From the NCBI RefSeq assembly GCF_910592395.1, contig NC_088323.1:15855501-15919500 (forward strand): 64,000 bases of DNA, in the 5' to 3' direction. Shown one piece after another: positions 11,239-22,173 of the stretch. The DNA comes from Lineus longissimus (lineage: Eukaryota > Nemertea > Pilidiophora > Heteronemertea > Lineidae). The position numbers were made by a program, and so were the translations under genes. Within the stretch, counting starts at the first letter, position 1, and each line of letters starts with the position of its first letter. The notes under the pieces are model-generated. The model did no database searches. It was not told the DNA's origin and saw only the letters and a list, made by a program, of their open reading frames with translations.

Positions 11239-12480
11239 CCAGGAAAACTCCAAAATAATTTTGTTACCGACATTCATTTTAAATCTGTGGACAACCAATG
11301 AGATCGTCATTCACTGATGCACAATAGCAGCGGTGATAATTACCTATACCGGCATTCTGATCCTCGATAAACTACCCTAGATTGTTTGCTTCCACATTCA
11401 TATTTGTTTCGAGGACAGATTTAATAATAGGATAGTTATATGTTGTTTGCTTTATACGAGAGCCAGGCTGCACTGAGATAGTTCGTATTCCAATAATCTG
11501 CTCTTAGTTTGTTCGTTTGAATATTCAAGATTTCTAAGGATAAAGGTTCAATATTTCTTTCGCGAACGAGGAAACTTAAAGCTGCCATTTGTTGTATTAT
11601 TATTCTGCTGGCATTCTTGAATTCCGTGAACATTTCATATAGGATATTTGCGAGAATTTGGATCATTCCGACGCCATGATAATTTGCTGCCCGCGGATCT
11701 ATAGCTAGGTAGGATATGCTGCTATTTTCTAACTGATGTCTTGGGCTACACACACTAGTGATGTCTGCATATTAGATGTTTACCTGTTAAACTGGACATC
11801 ACAAGTTGATGTATCGACCTACATAAATATCTAAAGATCAACTGTTCGATACAGTGTTGATGCATTAGATATTAGCAATTTGATGTCTGATGGACGTCAA
11901 AGAAAAACAACATTTAAAAAAAAAATGTTGGTGACAAAATAACAGCAGCAATAAACTAGCATTGTTTTTTCTAATTATTGGTTCCTTTTTATTACAAAAC
12001 ACATTCAACAAAATATCTTTGGAAGTGTTTCTTGGCAGACTCCAGCTGGTTGACACGAGGGTAAATTGCTGAAATCAATCGAGAAATACCTATACCACAA
12101 GGCACCACAAACGTGTAGGGTGTATAGACCTTTCCAGAAATGGGGCGCTGAGTGTCTGAAATAGTGATGTCATAAGGGGAAACTAGGCCTTATGGTGGCG
12201 GGACAAAGGAGATAGTCATGGTTGACCAGCACACTTGAATGCCTTTAAGGACGGACAAGGGGGAAAAAATTAGTTCCAATGCAAGCCACCAATTTCGGGA
12301 AGCATGTCTAAGGGAAGTGTTTTGCGTGGCCTGCATATCGAGGCGATACTGAAGTTAAACTGACCTTCCCAATATCTATTTCCACTTGCACTGTGTGACT
12401 ATGCTACTCGACCACGTAGCTCTTATACACACAGCATGGTTTCTAGCTAATCATTTCAGCGTTTTCGTTGTCATTCGTCA
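11239..12480. other. Unassigned stretch right of the foldback element
   Basis: The first ~110 bp continue the decayed array described at 8870-9560. The rest has no recognisable gene. A 105-codon minus-strand open frame (11436-11753) shows no motif that I know. Confidence 0.4.
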
Positions 12481-13620
12481 TCGATCATTTTTGCATGATC
12501 CATTTAGAAAAAGGAGCTAGTGTCCAAGATTAATTACCGCTAGTCATGGTTGGCTGGTTTTCATTGCTCATTTGTCATCTTGTAACCACAATGCATTGCT
12601 TTCATGGAGTTGGTCCGCAGCGAATATTTGCATAGTTACACAAGTTCTCGTTGTACATAAGCTTAGCAGATTTCTAATTGTACCTTGACAGTACATGCAT
12701 TCAGTTAATATTTTCAATCTGGTGATTTCGCTTTTGCAAAGACTATGTTCGGACGAATAAGCAAGTTTGAAGGGAACTTATCCCAGCATTCTGGTTGTGA
12801 CTATGTCCATCAAGTGTAGTGGTGGCATCATTCCTACTAGCCCAGGCTAAAGGGAAATTCCCTTCAGCTCAGTCGGTAGAGTGATGGCCTTATAAGCGAG
12901 AGGTCCCGGGTTCAATCCCCGGTTGGACCTTGATGTTTTTCCTCTGTTACACAAGCACCGAGTCATTTCTTTCTGGGTAACCCATCAATGATGCCAGCAA
13001 TGATAAAAATAATCTCTTAGGTTCTTTCATTGCCGCAAAGGCTATTCTTTTCAGTTAGTCCCAATGTTAAAGTGAGAGAAATTTATTTGGCACTTTCTGG
13101 TAGGCAACGAAAAGGCTTGGTTTCAACCGACAATCCTGTTTGCTCATCTGTCATTCTTTAAAGCGGATTTCCTACGAGGAAATGTAAAAAGTAGGCTGAA
13201 TCGTTGGTGTGCGAAATCCCCTTTAATTACAGAACCCACAATCCATTGCGAAGTTAGAGCTGGTCCGCAGCGAATATTAGAATATTCATACAATTCAATT
13301 TGATAATACTAAAGCTTCAACTAAAAATGCATGTTGACTGTAATCATAAACTATTTTCCCTCTGAGGAATTCAGTTTGCTGACTCTCCACTTACTCATTT
13401 TCATACTTATGTTTTACTGTCATAGTCCATTAAGAAAAATAGAGAAAATGTTTCAGATTAATCACTACGTGACACGGTTGTCTGAGTCTGGTCCGACCAG
13501 AATGATTGCCCATTTGTCATTTTTACAACACCCTTGATGCATTGCATAAACAGAGCGGGTCCGCATCGAATATTAGTTGTGTATTCATGGCTTCCAGGCC
13601 AATACACGTACAGTTGTAAG
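12480..13620. repeat. Three diverged duplicated units
   Basis: The phrases TGGTCCGCAGCGAATATT (12611), CTGGTCCGCAGCGAATATTA (13261) and GGGTCCGCATCGAATATTAG (13557) are each preceded by CAC/ACC..AAT(C)CATTGC-type text and by a CATTTGTCAT or CATCTGTCAT phrase. They mark three old copies of a block of 200 bp or more. The first interval is longer and holds the tRNA-like sequence at 12856-12945. Confidence 0.6.
12856..12945 (+). pseudogene. tRNA-like sequence, UAU anticodon position, copy 1
   Basis: CAGCTCAGTCGG fits an A box closely and GGTTCAATCCCC fits a B box. The T arm is intact (CCGGG, loop TTCAATC, CCCGG). The anticodon loop would be CTTATAA, giving UAU (isoleucine). However, the 5' acceptor side (TTCCCTT) does not pair with TTGGACC and the anticodon stem has mismatches, so it is not a functional tRNA. 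The tail TTGATGTTTTTCCTCTG is shared exactly with the copy at 22640-22741, so this is a mobile tRNA-derived repeat or an early SINE-like unit. Confidence 0.7.
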
Positions 13621-14547
13621 CGATAATGTGAAGATACATAATGTCTTCTTTGTTGAGCAGTATGCTTACTTACTGCAGCGTGGAGTCATGCAGTGTGTTC
13701 TTAAGTTTGTAGTCCGGGTTCGGACCACCTACATCAGTTTCGTCCCAAAGTTGACCCTCTTACGTTTAGATTCCTGTCTTATTCACTTGTCTTACCCAGT
13801 AAAGAGGTGATTTTGGTGAGATCTTAGTAGAACCACCTTACAAACCAAACAAAAGACTGACACTGGGAGATCCTGGTGACCTCTGAACCACGGATCGGCA
13901 AGGTCACAGCTGAACCTTCTTGGCTTCCGTCCGTGTGCCACGCCAGATCAAATCCGAACTCGGCCCTGGTCACCCGTGCTATAGGCTAGTAAAACGAACC
14001 TGGCGCCGGATTCATTATCTAAAAAATTTTTTTTTTCTAAAAAACAAACTTAGCCGCCGATTATTTTTCGTGTCACGCACCGATAATAAACGAGAGTAGC
14101 GTTGCTTGTTTACGAATGATATAATGTCAGAAGTCACGCACTATTGGCCAAGATCGATACTCCTCATAATTTACTATTGACCTTCTTGATGTACCAGTCA
14201 TTTACCTCAGAGTTGCAGCAAGACTTGGCAAAGGACCGTTCACCTTTCATTGAAGTCAGCAAATGAATCGTAACGAGGAGTGATTAGTTTTAACTCTCTG
14301 GGTTTTGAATTGGGTGGAGCGATCTTCACAGGTCGATGGGTGAAATCTTGGTTGACACAGAGCTTATGGACGGTACACGCACACGCCGACCTATATTAGG
14401 GAGGTTTGGCAAAGCCCCCAAAACGTCCACGTGAACGCCTATACCGTTGTTCGACTTCGTTATCAGGATTTGCGAGAACTCCCGATTGGTTTCACGGCGA
14501 ACGAACCCTAGGTCATGTTTGCGAAGGCATTGCTAATGAATGTTTCG
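13621..14547. other. Unassigned non-coding stretch
   Basis: No gene or clear repeat seen. There is a short A/T run near 14020-14050. Confidence 0.4.
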
Positions 14548-14756
14548 GGAGCCTCATAGCCTAGTGGTTAACACTGCTGGCTACCACGCAATAGGGCCCG
14601 GGTTCGATCCCAGGGAGAACACATAGCCTAGTGGTTAACACTGCTGGCTACCACGCAATAGGGCCCGGGTTCGATCCCGGGGAGAACACATAGCCTAGTG
14701 GTTAACACTGCTGGCTACCACGCAATAGGACCCGGGTTCGATCCCGGGGAGAACCC
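14548..14756 (+). repeat. Triplicated 67-bp tRNA-like SINE head
   Basis: Three head-to-tail copies of a tRNA-like unit start near 14555, 14622 and 14689, an exact 67-bp spacing. Each has TAGCCTAGTGGTTAA (A-box-like) and GGTTCGATCCC (B box), with a paired T arm (CCGGG / CCGGG or CCAGG). Cloverleaf acceptor and anticodon stems do not close, so these are not tRNA genes. Differences between units are one to three bases, so the triplication is recent. The SINE body follows directly. Confidence 0.85.
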
Positions 14757-14925
14757 AGGATTGTATTTCTGGATGAACCGGCGTGGCTTTCAAGGAACTA
14801 AAATCCCTGGCTCTTCACATCACGTGCATTAACGTATGAAATACTCGAGGGTCTGTCGGATGAGACTAAAAGCCGTGGTCCCTTGTACCTGAGTGTCTAT
14901 GCCAGGGCAAGTAAAAGATCCCACA
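14757..14925 (+). mobile_element. SINE body attached to the triplicated head
   Basis: After the third head the sequence reads GGATTGTATTTCTGGATGAA ... TTTCAAGGAACTA, matching the SINE on the minus strand near 42990-43125. It then continues with GGATGAGACTAAAAGCCGTG, GTCCCTTGTACC and GTAAAAGATCCCAC. From memory, this order resembles a conserved central domain in many invertebrate SINEs (GGATGRGACnnnAAnCCGnGGTCCC). The 3' end is not sharply defined. Confidence 0.65.
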
Positions 14926-15853
14926 TAGGTGGACAGTAGCCTATAGTGGACTCCATACCTCATCAACGTCATACTCCAACTGGAGGTTTGTCGATTATCA
15001 TCCAGTTCCAGATCCAGAATGTCTTTCAAGTTGCATATCTTGGAGGTGGACATACGAAAAGTTTCCAAATCTGTATACATCTCTGATGGCGTGGTATACA
15101 TATCTCGTATAAATTTCATCACAGTGGTTATCGGAACTCTAGAGTTCTCACAAGAGTCCTGACCGTGTGAAACAAAACGCCGCCGCCCTGAAACTTACAC
15201 GGAATATCGATATAATACTTTACCTTAGATGTGCACAGTCTTTATAGACGTTTTTCACGTCCATATCTTAGATATACAGTTTTAAAAACAGGCAGGTTTC
15301 CTTCCGGAACCCGATATTGCACGATCTAAGGCAGTGTTCTTCTTGGACTGACACCGAGTTAAGCTGGTTAGTTCGTGTCAGCCTAGTGAATACCACGCGA
15401 CGGTTTCTGTCCTCGAGCTTGTTCATCAATACCCTTCGTACGTTCATCAGGCGTAATGAAGTGCCTCCCAGTCTCTCATCCTCTTTCCAAACAATATCAC
15501 GCATACAAATACAAATACCAACCAACGATACTCGTTACTACTTCATATGCTTATCGATCCTGGTCCTCGCTCTTATAATTCCCAGAAGAATATTCTGATT
15601 GGCCGGTAAACTCATCGCACCGTTTCCAATTTAGCCGTGAAGCCGACCTTAAGTGGACGGGATTGAGCACTTATGTAGGTTAAGCGGAGAACATGGTTCG
15701 TGTCCTAGGAGTGATTCATGCGAGGGGACATTTCAACCTTGTTCCTAGTACATGTATATATTCGGCTTACATTCTATCTCCGAGGTCGAAGATACGTGGG
15801 AACTGGTAAGCGTGGCGGCACAGTGATGAGATCGGACAATTGTTATGTGGTTT
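14926..15853. other. Unassigned non-coding stretch
   Basis: Overlapping open frames of 85-102 codons on both strands show no recognisable motifs. Confidence 0.4.
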
Positions 15854-16079
15854 CATCACGTTTAATCTTTGCCCTTACCGATTAAGGCCTATAGACCCCC
15901 ATGAAAGCTGCCGCGTGCCGGTCGATTTATCAAGATTTGCCCTGATAACCGCTTCAGAAGAAGTAGAACAATGGGTTAATAGGCCAAGGTGCAAGCGGGC
16001 TTTGTTTGAAGACAATAGACCGTGTACTGGGCTAGGCCTGAATTCCTTCAACTGTGAGGTAAGGGCAAAACACGTAATG
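15854..16079 (+). mobile_element. MITE family A, complete one-monomer reference copy
   Basis: Most complete minimal copy (226 bp). The 5' end is CATCACGTTT..TTTGCCCTTACC and the 3' end is GGTAAGGGCAAAA..ACGTAATG, so the terminal inverted repeat is about CATTACGT-n-TTTGCCCTTACC. Next come AGGCCTATAGACCCCCATGA, with a subterminal inverted repeat that is stronger in other copies (GACCCC.CATGAAA / TTTCGTGGGGTC), then ATCAAGATTTGCCCTGATAA and AGTAGAACAATGGG. One monomer follows with GCAAGCGGGCTTTGTTTGAA and GGGCTAGGCCTGAATTCC. No coding capacity. About 19 loci in this window belong to this family. Confidence 0.85.
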
Positions 16080-16365
16080 GTCGAGGTTTGGCGAGTACCA
16101 CTCGGTAACTTAAACTGGTCTAAAAACTGTCGAGTCTATTGTTGTTAAACAATGTCGACCCCAACAAACGGTTTTCCGGGCGGTCAAGGCATGAATCGGC
16201 GTTGGCAGATAAGCCTAATGTCGTGATAAGGACGTACGGCGGGCGACATCAACGATCGAATAGTACTTTAACGAGTTGATTCAACTGGAGAGTGAGAAGC
16301 AAACACCATTAAAGTATCGACTGTCAATATCTTCTGACGATAGAGTGGATACCGTGTATCAGTTG

Positions 16366-16625
16366 ACACCGAATCTATCCCTCTCATCACGACCGACGCC
16401 ACGGGTTTGTCCCTTTGAGCAAACGTTCTTGATATTCAGGATTGGAGTAAAGTAGAAAGTTGACTAAACTAGAGTAAACTAAAGTAGAAAGATTTACACC
16501 GAATCTATCCCTCTCATCACGACCGACGCCACGGGTTTGTCCCTTTGAGCAAACGTTCTTGATATTCAGGATTGGAGTAAAGTAGAAAGTAAACTAAAGT
16601 AAAGTAAACTAAAGTAGAAAGATTT
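16366..16625. repeat. Tandem duplication, two 130-bp units
   Basis: Units 16366-16495 and 16496-16625 share ACACCGAATCTATCCCTCTC at the start and remain almost identical for ~95 bp. Each ends with an AAACTAAAGTA(GA/A)AG-rich tail that varies in copy number and finishes AAGTAGAAAGATTT. Confidence 0.9.
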
Positions 16626-16705
16626 ACAATTTTTTAAAATGAACGACGTGGCGGCGATCGAAACACTCATGAAGGAAAGTGAAGTTAGTTCACGTGATTG
16701 TAAGA

Positions 16706-16873
16706 CCGAAGTTACATAGACCTCATTCGTTCATTTCCCAGGACTCATTTTCCACTTTTGCTTTCTTTCCCCTGTGAATGCACGGCCTTGTGGCGTGCAT
16801 TCACCGAGGAATGAAAGAAAAACCCGCAAAGTGACTCGTGGTAAATGAACGAATGAGGTCTATGTAACTTCGG
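16706..16873. mobile_element. Hairpin MITE with perfect 31-bp ends
   Basis: The first 31 bases (CCGAAGTTACATAGACCTCA...) are the exact reverse complement of the last 31. Inside, GTGAATGCAC and GTGCATTCAC form a second stem. Total length is 168 bp with no coding capacity. I cannot see a clear target duplication. Confidence 0.75.
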
Positions 16874-17740
16874 CCTAAAGAGCACGAAAATGAACAAAAG
16901 GCTTGACGAAGTGACTGGTCGAAAATGAGGGGCAAGGATACCAGAGGATTCAAAAGTACATGTATGCGTTTCGCCCCTAAATTTAGACCAGCCGCAAGGT
17001 ATTCGGATGGTCTTGTGTCTATTTCCGGCGGCCCGTAACCGATATAACAATTTGAATCCGCACACTGTTGCTGATCATCACGAGACTTCAGTTCGATTGA
17101 TCAATGGCAACAACATCGGTGACATTGACATGATCGATGGAACCCGAATCTAAAAGAGTCTTTGAGACCGAGTCACTATAACCACTCAGTCAACGCCTGT
17201 CACATCTCATGAGAGCCATCTGTCTACGCTACCTCATCAGCGCTGAGTAGCTCGAACGATGACATGATTATGATATACATAGCCCCAAGAAGGCTTCGGG
17301 GTCATCAACAACTATTTACTCGAACTAATAGAATGAAAATTGCTCCTTTGAGTTATGTTCGTAAGGAGAGGTGGTTGTCAATTACCTGGGAGGAAGGTTG
17401 GTGTACTGCGGTCGCTTATTCGTGTCTGGGAGGGTTGTGATTAGTGATACACACCTGGTAAGCGAGGTCGGCATAGGAAGCCTGGCCGGGCTGTCGCAAA
17501 AAGTCGGCAAACGAGTAAAAAACGGGCCGCATAACGCTGGTCTACACGGCTGTAGATACTTCCGGACGTTTTTGTAAAATACGAGATGCCAGTTAACTGA
17601 GATGAAATGAGAGATTTTCTCTTCGGTATTGGCCTTTCAAAGGACTTATACAGTTGTTAGATGATATGATTACGACATTTGAAATAGCTCGTGGCTTACC
17701 TTTTTAAGGGATAGTCCCGGTTATTGATGAACAATGCCAG
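16874..17740. other. Unassigned non-coding stretch
   Basis: No recognisable gene or repeat. Short open frames only. Confidence 0.4.
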
Positions 17741-17744
17741 TGTG

Positions 17745-18520
17745 CACAGCGGGGTCCAGCTATCTTCCGCAGACTTCCTACCAATCCTACATCAGCCGTT
17801 ACCCAGAGAGCGAGGGGCACCTACTTGTCATACTCTGCAGAGAGGGAGGGGCACCTACTTGTCATACTCTACAGAGAGGGAGGGGCACCTACTTGTCATA
17901 CTCTGCAGAGAGGGAGGGGCACCTACTTGTCATACTCTGCAGAGAGGGAGGGGCACCTACTTGTCATACTCTACAGAGAGGGAGGGGCACCTACTTGTCA
18001 TACTCTGCAGAGAGGGAGGGGCACCTACTTGCCATACTCTGCAGAGAGGGAGGGGCACTTACTTGTCATACTCTGCACAGCGGGGCCCAGCTATCTTCCG
18101 TAGACTTCCTACCAATCCTACATCAGCCGTTAACCAGAGAGCGAGGGGCACCTACTTGTCATACTCTGCAGAGAGGGAGGGGCACCTACTTGTCATACTC
18201 TACAGAGAGGGAGGGGCACCTACTTGTCATACTCTGCAGAGAGGGAGGGGCACCTACTTGCCATACTCTGCAGAGAGGGAGGGGCACTTACTTGTCATAC
18301 TCTGCACAGCGGGGCCCAGCTATCTTCCGTAGACTTCCTACCAATCCTACATCAGCCGTTAACCAGAGAGCGAGGGGCACCTACTTGTCATACTCTGCAG
18401 AGAGGGAGGGGCACCTACTTGTCATACTCTGCACAGCGGGGCCCAGCTATCTTCCGCAGACTTCCTACCAATCCTACATCAGCTGTTACCCCTACTTGTC
18501 ATACTCTGCAGAGTGGCACA
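17745..18520. repeat. Higher-order minisatellite: 34-bp units in blocks of 8, 5, 2 and 1
   Basis: The short unit is about 34 bp (AGAGGGAGGGGCACCTACTT plus GTCATACTCTGC). Blocks of short units are separated by a ~60-bp spacer that occurs four times (near 17745, 18075, 18308 and 18432) and contains CAGCGGGGCCCAGCTATCTT and CCTACCAATCCTACATCAGC. The blocks hold 8, 5, 2 and 1 short units in order. The last two units of the 8-block and of the 5-block share the same variants (TTGCCAT, then CACTTAC), so whole blocks were duplicated. Long open frames across it (up to 288 codons) arise because neither unit has stops in several frames; I do not call a gene. Confidence 0.9.
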
Positions 18521-19179
18521 GAAAACCTTTCCCTTGCACGATAGAATTCTATTGTGTATTCATTGTGTGCGGGAAATGTTTTCCTGGCCACGCTGCATAA
18601 GAAATGTGTGGTATCTAAAACGAGGCGCTACAGAAATAGCCTCATGACGCATCTACAAGACAAAATGTTTCATATTCGAAACCTAAAAACGACCCCAACA
18701 CAATATTAACATGTTACGAGTTCGAGGTCGACTCTAATCTAATTTCCTGGTGTCGTGTTTTCTTTGAAGTTTTGGAAACTTCAGAAGAATCTTATTCTCA
18801 TTTTACTTGCTTCAGTGCTAATGGAATCGCGGAACACGACATCCTTTAAAATAACCTAATACTACAAAGAGGACATACGGTGCGGAAGAAATACACCTGG
18901 GTAAAATGTGAGGGTGGTGGTACGTGGGATGGTATTGAACAATCGATGTATTGATGAATTGGAGCTTGATAAGGTGCATTAATTTCAAATTAAAATTGCA
19001 AAGCAAGGATAAAAATATGAGATATTTTATAATTGCCGCATGCCACAGAGAAAGAAAGTAGAAGAACTGCGGGTTGTTTGATCTAAATACGGTAAAGAAG
19101 GCACAGGTGGACCTGAATAGAATGCCAGATTATTAGTTTAGCCGTAACCGAAGTGTTATTTGGTTTGTTTTGAATTGGA
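18521..19179. other. Unassigned non-coding stretch
   Basis: No gene or clear repeat seen. Confidence 0.4.
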
Positions 19180-19350
19180 CCGGTGTGCAAGGGATAGTAG
19201 TCCTAGGGCTGATAGTCCGTGTAACAATAGCCCGCATTGCTAAATGTTTTGGTAAGGGGTTAGCGGTACAATAGATCATGCTGCTTAATTGGTCAAATAC
19301 AATGCTACCGGACTATGACTCCAGGGGGACTATATCCGCTGTCACACCGG
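19180..19350. mobile_element. MITE family B (CCGGTGTG ends), copy 1
   Basis: A 171-bp element with ends CCGGTGTGCAAGGGATAGTA and CTATATCCGCTGTCACACCG+G, an imperfect ~24-bp inverted repeat. Internal text such as GGGCTGATAGTCCGTGTAAC and CAATAGCCCGCATTGCTAAA is nearly identical to copies at 33207, 39010 and 62276. No coding capacity and no clear TSD. Confidence 0.85.
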
Positions 19351-19974
19351 TTCTGCTACGCTGTCATCTAATAAATAAATGCAGCTTTTTTTTCACCAGA
19401 GATGTGAAACGAACCAAAAGGAAATGCACGTGTGTAGATTTAAAAGGATTTTAGTATATTTTTTTCTTGAAATAGACATGTGAAGTAATTGGGGAAAGTG
19501 TATTAAAAACTTCCTTGTGCTCTGCCGAAATGCACTACAAATGTTCGTTGTCAGTTGGTAATGACATTACACTGTAAACAGACGTCAATGCACACATACA
19601 TGTACAGTGCGTCTGTACATGGGTATCGGCCTCTTCATCAAATATGCACGCCGTGGTATCTCCAGCCAGCAAATGCATGTCAAAAATGTTTATTGTCTCA
19701 ATGATTGCCCGAAATTACCCCACTATCACAATTAATATGGAATTACTGAAATATTAATGGGTGTTCGGTTATTTCATTTTTTGGAGGCCGTTCTCTGGAG
19801 AACAAAGACAGACCCCATATATTGAAATTGGGATTCGCTTCGTTTTGTTGAGTTCTAATGAGTAATTGCTTTAGGATTTCAAGTGCTAGCCAATGTGGGT
19901 GCCCATATGGTCAACTCCTAACTGGGTAACAACCTCCCGCAGGCTCTAGTGTTCATATCAACACTAATCATCAC
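19351..19974. other. Unassigned non-coding stretch
   Basis: AT-rich. No gene or repeat recognised. Confidence 0.4.
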
Positions 19975-20545
19975 AGGGGCAAGATAAGTTATGTGGGAAT
20001 TTCGGCCTAGGTGTGATTGGGCTTTTAAAGTTAAAAGTTAAAGTTTAGGGTTTATAGTCTGATATCAACTACGATATAGGTTGTCATCCGACTTTACACT
20101 TTAACCCCAGTCTGTCCTGAAACCTTTCAGTAGACCACAGATGAGCTGCTCAACCAGCGCTACAATCTGTGCATTTTTGACCGGTACCCATTTATACACC
20201 TGGGTGCAGAGAGGCAAGTAAGACTACAGCCTACAGTCTCACGCCGACAGTGGGGATCGAACCCGGGACCTCTTGACCGCTGGTCGAGAGTCCAAGCCAC
20301 TACACCACAGCGGCTTTGTAAAAGACAATAGACCGTGTATTGGGCGAGGCCTGAATCCTTTTAGCTGCGAGGGGATTATAGGCCTAGGTGCGAGCGGGCT
20401 TTGTTTAAGGACAATAGACCATGTATTGGGCGAGGCCTGAATCCTTTTAGCTGCGATGGGATTATAGGCCTAGGTGCGAGTGGGCTTTGTTTAAAGACAA
20501 TAGACCGTGTATTGGGCGAGGCCTGAATTATTCTAGCTCTGAGGG
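19975..20545 (+). mobile_element. MITE family A copy interrupted by a SINE
   Basis: Family A sequence (GGGAATTTCGGCCTAGGTG..) stops at 20025 inside the word GGGCTTTGTTTAAAGAC and resumes at 20312 as GGCTTTGTAAAAGACAATAG. Two further monomers follow, ending AGGCCTGAATTATTCTAGCT near 20540. The family 3' end is absent or truncated. The interruption is the SINE at 20026-20311. Confidence 0.85.
20026..20311 (-). mobile_element. tRNA-derived SINE nested in family A, with TSD
   Basis: On the minus strand the element starts with GCCGCTGTGGTGTAGTGG (A-box-like), then GGTCCCGGGTTCGATCCCC (B box). A body follows containing the complement of TACCCATTTATACACCTGGG. It ends in an A/T-rich tail of repeated TTTAACTTT-type words. 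GGCTTT stands on both sides (20020-20025 and 20312-20317), and removing the insert restores a normal family A monomer. Confidence 0.8.
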
Positions 20546-20559
20546 CTCGGCTCGGAAAA

Positions 20560-20906
20560 GACAACATAACATAATATAGAACATTCCTTGGTAAATGCTG
20601 ATTCTCTTGGGTGAGCACATGTCCGCTAGGCATCTCACTCAGAAATAGATTGGTCCCCTCCAACACCAGAGAAACCAATAACGAGACAGCCAGAACAGTC
20701 AAATGCGGCTGCATCGACAGATTCCGTCCGAAAATAGTGTTTCGGTTTACAGCGATATCAGTTGGCACTCTGGGCGCATCGCTGTCAAACTGATTGTGCA
20801 GTCCCCTCTGGACTGTGATGATAAATGGGATGAATGTCGAAACATATGAAATGGCAGTATTGCCTTGCTGGATTCTGTTCCAGAATGGTCTCTCGCCTGT
20901 AACCAA
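20560..20906 (-). pseudogene. Possible membrane-protein exon remnant
   Basis: A minus-strand open frame reads out of the unit next to family A. Its unique part holds two hydrophobic stretches: AISYVSTFIPFIITV followed by QRGLHNQF, and LTVLAVSLLVSLVLEG followed by TNLFL. The first resembles the last transmembrane helix of rhodopsin-like receptors (NSxxNxxIY replaced by STxxPxxIT), but the order of the two segments does not fit one receptor. The 3' part of the frame is MITE. A possible homologous, more decayed segment lies at 21120-21345. Chance is a real alternative. Confidence 0.2.
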
Positions 20907-20914
20907 GATGGCTG

Positions 20915-21109
20915 AAGGTATCGGTTTGCCTGAGGAAAATACGTGCTTACCTCAAGAGGAAATGACGACAGAAAAGAAACATACAAAATATTAGTTCATT
21001 TTGAGGGGTGTAAGGCCCCAATCTATTATTTTATCCGATTGTATACCCCTCTAACACTGTAATGGGAGGGCCTTGTTTCTATTGTGTTGCAAAGGTAAAC
21101 CGATACCTT
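20915..21109 (+). mobile_element. MITE family F copy 2
   Basis: Ends AAGGTATCGGTTTGCCTGAG and GCAAAGGTAAACCGATACCT+T. The interior aligns with the reverse complement of 8011-8203. It separates the two candidate coding remnants on its left and right. Confidence 0.75.
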
Positions 21110-21114
21110 TCCCC

Positions 21115-21913
21115 ACCGTCGTATTGAGTAGAAGTTGTATAACATATTGCTCACCTTTACTGCCATAAAGTAAGCAAACGACAGGCACACAGCCAAATGA
21201 TGAAATTATTCGACTGGATTCTGTCAAAAGATGGCGATCCTCTGTTAAGATCATAACGGTGGTACCATTTTTCTCTAAAACAGATAGGTCCCCTCCGACT
21301 TAGAAGAAATCCTTAGAGTCACAAAGGAGACTGCTAAAAGAGACACCATTATATTTCTTTTATCGTTTCCTGATGCGACCGATATATCACTATTCTTTAC
21401 AATTAGGCCATTATGCTAGCTCGGACCATCTGCGTCTGGCTGACTAGCAGCTATTACTTGCAGTGGTTTAGTTCTCTCGCGGGGATAGTTTCAGGTCTGT
21501 GGAGTCCGTAGAATACATTGTGGTTGTTGTTTAATGTGTCGGGTCTCCATCCACCGACAAGTTATGCCCGTCGTTGCATAGCTTGGGATGAGGACTACCA
21601 TCAGGCACGAGGCTATTAGGGGAATCTTCAATAGCTTGGCGATTTAGGTGGTGTTTATACTCGGGAGTTCAACACACTCGAGCAATACCAATCTTAAATG
21701 GCTCCCGAGTTTTTGAAATAAAACCACTACTCCCAATTCATATGCTATCCACTCACAAGAAGTATCGCATGTTCTAAAATTGAACAAAAGATTAACTACA
21801 ATGGCGATATTGCCAACAAGGTCTCTAAGTTGCCTGGCCTTAAATGATCTACAGTGATATTGCCTACTATCATGATTATCAGAATCGACAAGGCTTGCTC
21901 CCGGGAAGATCAA
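21115..21913 (-). pseudogene. Possible exon remnants, unrecognised
   Basis: On the minus strand, 21120-21345 contains GTYLF and RIQSNN-type text in one frame that echoes GTNLFL and RIQQGN of the 20.6-20.9 kb frame, but with stops and frame changes. Separately, 21644-21913 is an 89-codon open frame containing LVGNIAIVVNLLFNF and ELGVVVLFQKLGSHLRLVLL, ending in a stop. I do not recognise a family. The evidence is only hydrophobic patterning and apparent internal duplication. Confidence 0.18.
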
Positions 21914-22173
21914 AGGAATATTATCAATGCAGATTTTACGTTAATTCACTCGCAGTAATGATAAAGAGCGCATTAATTTTGTAACACCTGGTCGGGTCGT
22001 AAGGATGTCTTATTATGAGCTGGATCGAGTAGGCGCGCAGCTGCCGTGTAGGCCTGTCACATATCCTCTAATGATATAAGAGGCTTCTTTCTTGCATGCT
22101 GAATAGACAATCCTCCCCCAACGACAGCTAGTTTGTCTTGAAATGGATTAATGTTGGAACAAATCATTAACAT

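Noticed and set aside
12856-12945. Functional tRNA-Ile(UAU) gene
   Set aside because: The acceptor stem does not pair and the anticodon stem has mismatches. A second copy shares a non-tRNA tail.
14548-14756. Cluster of three functional tRNA genes
   Set aside because: A and B boxes are present, but the acceptor and anticodon stems do not close. A SINE body follows.
17734-18600. 288- and 202-codon frames as a repetitive protein gene
   Set aside because: They come from a 34-bp unit lacking stops in several frames; the frame shifts at every unit, so no stable peptide repeat exists.
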